Assembly: GCA_017431515.1 (NCBI GenBank) | Contig: JAFRKV010000035.1 | Span: forward strand, 1-64,000 | Direction of reading: 5' to 3' | Source of the DNA: Lachnospiraceae bacterium | GTDB lineage: Bacteria; Bacillota; Clostridia; Lachnospirales; Lachnospiraceae | DNA: 64,000 nt | In this document: positions 60,075 to 64,000 of the stretch, piece after piece | Layout of the letters: every line of letters starts with the position of its first letter | How positions within the stretch are numbered: position 1 is the stretch's first letter | Made by a program: the position numbers and the translations under genes | The notes under the pieces: generated by a model | The model's input: the letters and a program-made list of their open reading frames with translations, nothing else | Databases searched by the model: none | What the model was told of the DNA's origin: nothing

Positions 60075-60542
60075 TTGAAAAAAAAAGAAGAGATCGAACA
60101 GCATACAGAGGAACTCGTGATGCCGATCCTTTCGCGCATGGGGTTTACCCTGTATGACACGGAATATGTGAAAGAAGGCGCAGATTATTATCTGCGGATC
60201 TACATCGAAAAGGAAGGCGGCATCACGGTGGATGACTGCGAAGATGTGAGCCGGGAGATGAATGAGCTGCTGGACCGGGAGGATTACGTAGAGGGGAGTT
60301 ATATCTTTGAGGTTAGTTCCCCCGGGCTGGGACGGACCCTGAAAAAGGAGAAGCACCTGCAGGCATCCCTTGGGGAAGAGGTGGAACTCAAAACCTATCA
60401 CCCCGTTGACAAACAGAAAGAGTTTGCCGGGATTTTGAAGTCATTTGACCCCACGACCGTCACCATCGAGGAAGAGGACGGGAAGGAACGAACCTTTCAA
60501 AGGAAGGATATTGCGCTGATCCGATTGGCGTTTCATTTTTAA
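60075..60542 (+). CDS. rimP: Ribosome maturation factor RimP
   Basis: RimP helps assemble the 30S subunit. The 155 residues show VMPILSRMGFTLYDTEYVKEG, DDCEDVSREMNELLD and the key YIFEVSSPGLGRTLK, followed by the C-terminal Sm-like domain (TYHPVDKQKEFAGIL). TTG 60075 lies 9 bases after GGGG, and GTG 60060 is an alternative start with no ribosome site. It is the first gene of the rimP-nusA-rnpM-ylxQ-infB operon. Confidence 0.95.
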   Translation: MKKKEEIEQHTEELVMPILSRMGFTLYDTEYVKEGADYYLRIYIEKEGGITVDDCEDVSREMNELLDREDYVEGSYIFEVSSPGLGRTLKKEKHLQASLGEEVELKTYHPVDKQKEFAGILKSFDPTTVTIEEEDGKERTFQRKDIALIRLAFHF

Positions 60543-60572
60543 CAAAGTTTTTCTTGATATGGAGGAAAAGAC

Positions 60573-61847
60573 ATGAACACAGAACTGATGGAAGCCCTGA
60601 ATATGCTGGAAAAGGAGAAGAATATTCCGCGGGAGACATTGCTGGAGGCGATTGAAAATTCGCTTCTCAAGGCATGTGAGAACCACTTCGGGAAGTCCGA
60701 GAATATCAAGGTCAGCATTGACCCGGAGACCTGCGAGTATACAGTGGTGCAGGAGCGGACCGTGGTTTCCGAGGTGGAGGATAAAGCGTTGGAGATCAGC
60801 CTTGCGGATGCCAAAATGATCGACCCGACCTACCAGGAGGGCGACATCGTGAAAACGGAGATCCAGTCCAAGTCCTTCGGGCGCATCGCGACGCAGAACG
60901 CGAAAAACGTGATCCTGCAGAAGATCCGCGAAGAGGAGCGCCGCAGCATCTATAACGAGTTTTCTTCTCTGGAGCGGCAACTGGCGACCGGTATCGTACA
61001 GCGGAATGTGGGCCGCAACATCAGCGTCAACCTCGGCAAGACCGATGCGATGCTGACGGAAAACGAGCAGGTGCGTTCCGAGCATTTCCGGCCCAACGAG
61101 CGGATCAAGGTCTTCATTCTGGAAGTGAAATCCACCCCGAAGGGACCGAGGATCCTGGTGTCCAGAACCCATCCGGAGCTGGTCAAGAAGCTATTTGAAG
61201 AAGAAGTGACAGAGGTGCGCGAGGGCGTGGTGGAGATCAAGAGCATCGCGAGAGAGCCCGGCAGCCGTACCAAGATCGCCGTATGGTCCAATGATGAGGA
61301 TGTGGATCCGGTGGGAGCCTGCGTCGGCATGAACGGCACAAGAGTCAACGCCATCGTGAATGAGCTGCATGGCGAAAAGATCGACATCATTACCTGGAGC
61401 GACAACCCGGCCATGCTGATTGAAAACGCCCTTTCTCCCGCAAAGGTCATTTCCGTCATTGCGGACGGGGACGAGAAATCGGCGAAGGTTGTGGTGCCGG
61501 ATTACCAGCTTTCCCTGGCCATTGGCCGCGAAGGACAGAACGCGCGTCTTGCGGCGCGTCTGACCGGTTTCAAGATCGATATCAAGTCTGAGACCCAGGC
61601 GAGAGAAGCCGGTGACTTCATGGATTACGACGAGTATGAAGACGGCTATTACGATGAAGACGGCGAGTATATCGAGGGTGAATACGAGGAAGGTGAATAC
61701 GCAGAAGGCGAATATACGGATGAAGCGTATGAGGACGAGGCCTATGAAGAAGGAGCAGCCGGAGAACCCGATGCAGCCGGAGATGATGCAGAAGCGGATG
61801 CCGATGAGGATGTGTCTGCTGTGCAGGACGAGGAGAACAAAGCCTGA
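60573..61847 (+). CDS. nusA: Transcription termination/antitermination protein NusA
   Basis: NusA binds RNA polymerase and nascent RNA to modulate pausing and termination. The 424 residues start with the N-terminal polymerase-binding domain (to about 125). An S1 domain (about 130-200, VQRNVGRNISVNLG) and two KH domains follow (GACVGMNGTRVNAIVNEL near 247, and IGREGQNARLAARLTG near 310). From about residue 347 the tail is almost entirely Glu, Asp, Tyr, Gly and Ala, built from GEY-type repeats. This is much longer than in Bacillus. TGGAGGAAAAG precedes the ATG. The rnpM start lies inside its 3' end. Confidence 0.97.
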   Translation: MNTELMEALNMLEKEKNIPRETLLEAIENSLLKACENHFGKSENIKVSIDPETCEYTVVQERTVVSEVEDKALEISLADAKMIDPTYQEGDIVKTEIQSKSFGRIATQNAKNVILQKIREEERRSIYNEFSSLERQLATGIVQRNVGRNISVNLGKTDAMLTENEQVRSEHFRPNERIKVFILEVKSTPKGPRILVSRTHPELVKKLFEEEVTEVREGVVEIKSIAREPGSRTKIAVWSNDEDVDPVGACVGMNGTRVNAIVNELHGEKIDIITWSDNPAMLIENALSPAKVISVIADGDEKSAKVVVPDYQLSLAIGREGQNARLAARLTGFKIDIKSETQAREAGDFMDYDEYEDGYYDEDGEYIEGEYEEGEYAEGEYTDEAYEDEAYEEGAAGEPDAAGDDAEADADEDVSAVQDEENKA

Positions 61848-62028
61848 GCTTTTTCGGTTGAGGAAGGATTCTGACGGGAGTTTTTCTTTTGATCCGACGC
61901 AAAAAGCGGAGGGGCGCGGCGCGTATCTCTGCAGGGAAAAGACCTGCATCGAGAAAGCCGTCAAAAAGAAAAGGATTTCGGAAGCCCTTGCGGAGAGGCT
62001 CACAGAGGAGATCGACAGGCTTGGCTGA
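61786..62028 (+). CDS. rnpM: RNase P modulator RnpM (YlxR)
   Basis: This 80-aa basic protein of the YlxR family (PF04296) has the two-cysteine knuckles RMCLLCRTRR and YLCREKTCIEKA with the signature GRGAYLC between. Bacillus YlxR/RnpM binds RNase P RNA and tunes its activity. The start is uncertain: ATG 61786 (MQKRMPMRMC) agrees best with family N-termini, and ATG 61771, 61783 and 61798 are in frame. It overlaps nusA by about 60 bases in a different frame, in the stretch encoding the acidic NusA tail. Confidence 0.9.
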   Translation: MQKRMPMRMCLLCRTRRTKPELFRLRKDSDGSFSFDPTQKAEGRGAYLCREKTCIEKAVKKKRISEALAERLTEEIDRLG

Positions 62029-62404
62029 AAAAAGAGACAGAGTGCTTTCCGCCCTTTCCCTGGCGGCAAAAGCCGGAAAGATCAAAAGCGGAGAGTTTCA
62101 GACCGAAACCGCGGTGAAGGATGGGAGCGCGCAATGCGTCCTGTTGGCGCGGGACGCGTCGGAAAACACCAGAAAGAAATTCCATGATGCCTGTGCCTAT
62201 GCCGGGATTCCCGTCGCGGAATACGGTGACAGAGCGATGCTGGGGCATTGCATCGGCAGAGATTATCGGGCATCAATCGCAGTCACGGATCCATCCTTTG
62301 CGCAGATGATACGAAAAGCGCTGTCGGATGATGATCATACAGAAACAGATGGTAACAGAGGAGTAAAGAATGACGGAGGTGGCCAAATAGATGAGAATAC
62401 ATGA
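62021..62404 (+). CDS. ylxQ: L7Ae-family ribosomal/K-turn protein YlxQ
   Basis: This 127-aa protein of the L7Ae/L30e/S12e family binds RNA kink-turns. The family core is [39 protein letters not shown] and [21 protein letters not shown]. The likely start is TTG 62021, which has GAGGAG 10 bases upstream and overlaps the rnpM stop. GTG 62042 is possible. The end overlaps infB by 14 bases. The C-terminal 20 residues are polar and not conserved. Confidence 0.9.
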   Translation: MAEKRDRVLSALSLAAKAGKIKSGEFQTETAVKDGSAQCVLLARDASENTRKKFHDACAYAGIPVAEYGDRAMLGHCIGRDYRASIAVTDPSFAQMIRKALSDDDHTETDGNRGVKNDGGGQIDENT

Positions 62405-64000
62405 ACTTGCGAAGGATCTCGGAATTGAGTCAAAGGAGCTTGTCGCATATCTTGCGGAGAACGGTGTAGAGGTCAAAGCCGCAAGCACTGCAAAAGAGGA
62501 TGCGATTGCGCTTGCGAACAAGAAATACGGCAAGAAGAAAGCGGCTGCCCCTGCTTCGGACACGGCAGAAAAGAAGGCAAAGAAGCCTGCAAAAGAAGAA
62601 AAGGCAGAGAAGCCGGAGAAAAAAGCAAAAGCGCCGGAAACGACGGAGGAAAAAGCACCGGCAAAAGCGAAACCGGCAGCAAAACCGGAAGACGCCGGAA
62701 AAGCCGAAGCACCGGTGAAAAAAGCGACGGCGGAAGCGAAAGCGCCGGAGGCTGCGCCGGAGAAGAAACCGGCAGGCGATCCCGCGAAGCGTCCGGTCAG
62801 ACTAGGACCTGACGGGAAACCGCTGCGTCCGAAAAAGAAAACCACGTTTGCGGTCTTTAATCCGCAGAATACCAAAAACGGACAGGATCGTCCGGGTTAT
62901 CGGCCCCAGGGCGGCATGGATCAGAGAAGAGGCGGCATGGGTCGTCCCGGAGAGCGTCCGGTCAGCAGAAGACTTGCCGGAGAGCGCCCGGTCAGCAAAC
63001 GTCTCATGGAAAGCGAACGTCAGGACAGAGAACGCGCCGATGCGGAACGGGCAGCAGCCGCTGCAGCAGCGCAGCAGAAAGAGGCGCAAGATCGTCCGGT
63101 AAGGGAGCAGCGCCCGGCGGGAGATCGTGTCAGACGCCCCGCAGGAGCGGACAGAGGCCCCGGCGCACCCGTCAGGAGAGGACCGGGAGAGTCCAACCGT
63201 TTCGTGCGGACCAACCCCGCAGCAGCACAGCAGGGACCGTCCGGTGATAACCGCGGCGGGAAAGACCAGGGACGCGGCAGAGGCAATCAGAAGGGCAATA
63301 ACAACCGCCGGGACAATGACCGCCTGGGCGGAAAGAGACAGGAGAATTTCTTCAATCTGGAGAAGCGCAGCAACCGCAAGAAGCCGCAGCCCCAGCCCCA
63401 GAAGAAAGAGGATGAGGATACGATCAAGTCCATCACCCTGCCGGAGCATCTGACGATCAAGGAACTTTCCGACCGGATGAAGGTACAGGCGTCGGTGCTG
63501 ATTAAGAAGCTTTTCCTGAAGGGCCAGATGGTCACCATGAATCAGGAAGTGGATTACGCCACGGCGGAAGAGATCGCGCTGGAGTTCAACTTCATCGCGG
63601 AGCAGGAAGAAAAGGTCGATGTCATTGCGGAACTCTTAAAAGAGGAAGAAGAGGATGTCAGCCGCATGGTGGCAAGACCGCCGGTGGTCTGTGTGATGGG
63701 TCACGTTGACCATGGTAAGACCTCGCTTCTGGACGCAATCCGGGATTCACATGTGACGGATCGTGAGGCCGGCGGGATCACCCAGAAGATCGGCGCTTAT
63801 GTGGTGTCCATCAACGGCCGCAAGATCACTTTCCTGGATACGCCGGGGCATGAGGCATTTACGGCAATGCGTATGCGCGGCGCCAAGTCTACGGATATCG
63901 CGATCCTCGTGGTGGCGGCAGATGACGGCGTGATGCCTCAGACTGTGGAGGCCATTAACCATGCCCGGGCAGCAGGGATCGAGATCATTGTTGCCATCAA
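62391..64000 (+). CDS. infB: Translation initiation factor IF-2 (3' end outside window)
   Basis: IF-2 is the GTPase that brings initiator tRNA to the ribosome. The visible 536 residues begin with the IF2_N module ([20 protein letters not shown]). A long Lys/Ala/Glu-rich tract (50-135) and an Arg/Gly-rich part with GERPVSRRL and GERPVSKRL repeats (about 185-205) follow. A second IF2_N module ([20 protein letters not shown], near 345) leads into the G domain, with [12 protein letters not shown] (about 437), the T-bearing switch [10 protein letters not shown] and [17 protein letters not shown] precedes ATG 62391. The frame is open to the window end, so the gene is partial here only because of the cut. 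Confidence 0.97.
   Translation, partial: MRIHELAKDLGIESKELVAYLAENGVEVKAASTAKEDAIALANKKYGKKKAAAPASDTAEKKAKKPAKEEKAEKPEKKAKAPETTEEKAPAKAKPAAKPEDAGKAEAPVKKATAEAKAPEAAPEKKPAGDPAKRPVRLGPDGKPLRPKKKTTFAVFNPQNTKNGQDRPGYRPQGGMDQRRGGMGRPGERPVSRRLAGERPVSKRLMESERQDRERADAERAAAAAAAQQKEAQDRPVREQRPAGDRVRRPAGADRGPGAPVRRGPGESNRFVRTNPAAAQQGPSGDNRGGKDQGRGRGNQKGNNNRRDNDRLGGKRQENFFNLEKRSNRKKPQPQPQKKEDEDTIKSITLPEHLTIKELSDRMKVQASVLIKKLFLKGQMVTMNQEVDYATAEEIALEFNFIAEQEEKVDVIAELLKEEEEDVSRMVARPPVVCVMGHVDHGKTSLLDAIRDSHVTDREAGGITQKIGAYVVSINGRKITFLDTPGHEAFTAMRMRGAKSTDIAILVVAADDGVMPQTVEAINHARAAGIEIIVAI

Noticed and set aside
1-64000. CRISPR array or rRNA genes
   Set aside because: No regularly spaced direct repeats and no 16S, 23S or 5S sequence were noticed on either strand by reading. 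This was not a computed search.

Overview
The window looks like a chromosomal segment of a Gram-positive anaerobe of the class Clostridia, probably Lachnospiraceae. The reasons are a PolC-type replicative polymerase, the Firmicutes gene orders infC-rpmI-rplT and rimP-nusA-ylxR-ylxQ-infB, clean sigma-A promoters, strong Shine-Dalgarno sites, and many paired ABC exporters and HdeD-like membrane proteins. The taxon is inferred from gene content. No rRNA lies in the window.

Layout. 0.2-5.8 kb: ispG (isoprenoid synthesis) and polC. 5.9-11.2 kb: four poorly known genes: a GNAT-like protein, a 7-TM protein with a truncated GGDEF-like tail, an 888-aa coiled-coil/membrane protein and its small YbjN-like neighbour. 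11.2-12.2 kb: a minus-strand membrane-anchored beta-propeller protein, whose promoter spacer is filled by a perfect inverted repeat. 12.3-20.9 kb: a small MscS channel, pheA, a DUF815 ATPase, three membrane or lipase-fold proteins with overlapping stop and start codons, and a 970-aa sensor-MscS fusion.

21-44.3 kb: three heterodimeric ABC exporter pairs (two of them clear paralogues), cardiolipin synthase, an acyltransferase-3/family II pyrophosphatase fusion, a lysophospholipase, a GG-leader peptide gene with a decayed copy, a ppx-ppk polyphosphate operon, an HdeD-like protein and pyruvate kinase. 44.4-53.4 kb: a compact co-directional set made of a STAS-kinase fusion, an ATP-grasp enzyme, a fucosyltransferase-like protein, a CX5R phosphatase, a SpoIIE-type phosphatase and two condensation-fold proteins. 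It reads as an uncharacterised biosynthetic or surface-modification system with built-in partner-switch signalling.

53.4-57.1 kb: an AT-richer accessory patch with a toxin-antitoxin-like pair, a promoter-to-terminator structured RNA, a broken lipoprotein gene, a zinc-ribbon membrane protein and a decayed second copy of it. 57.2-64 kb: housekeeping genes. These are infC (AUU start, attenuator leader), rpmI, rplT, galE, tRNA-Glu(CUC), and the rimP-nusA-rnpM-ylxQ-infB operon, which runs off the end of the window.

Working together: translation and transcription genes bracket the window. The middle is dominated by envelope functions (exporters, channels, phospholipid and lipid enzymes) and phosphate or polyphosphate chemistry (ppk, ppx, pyrophosphatase fusion). 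No transposase, integrase, CRISPR array or rRNA gene was seen.
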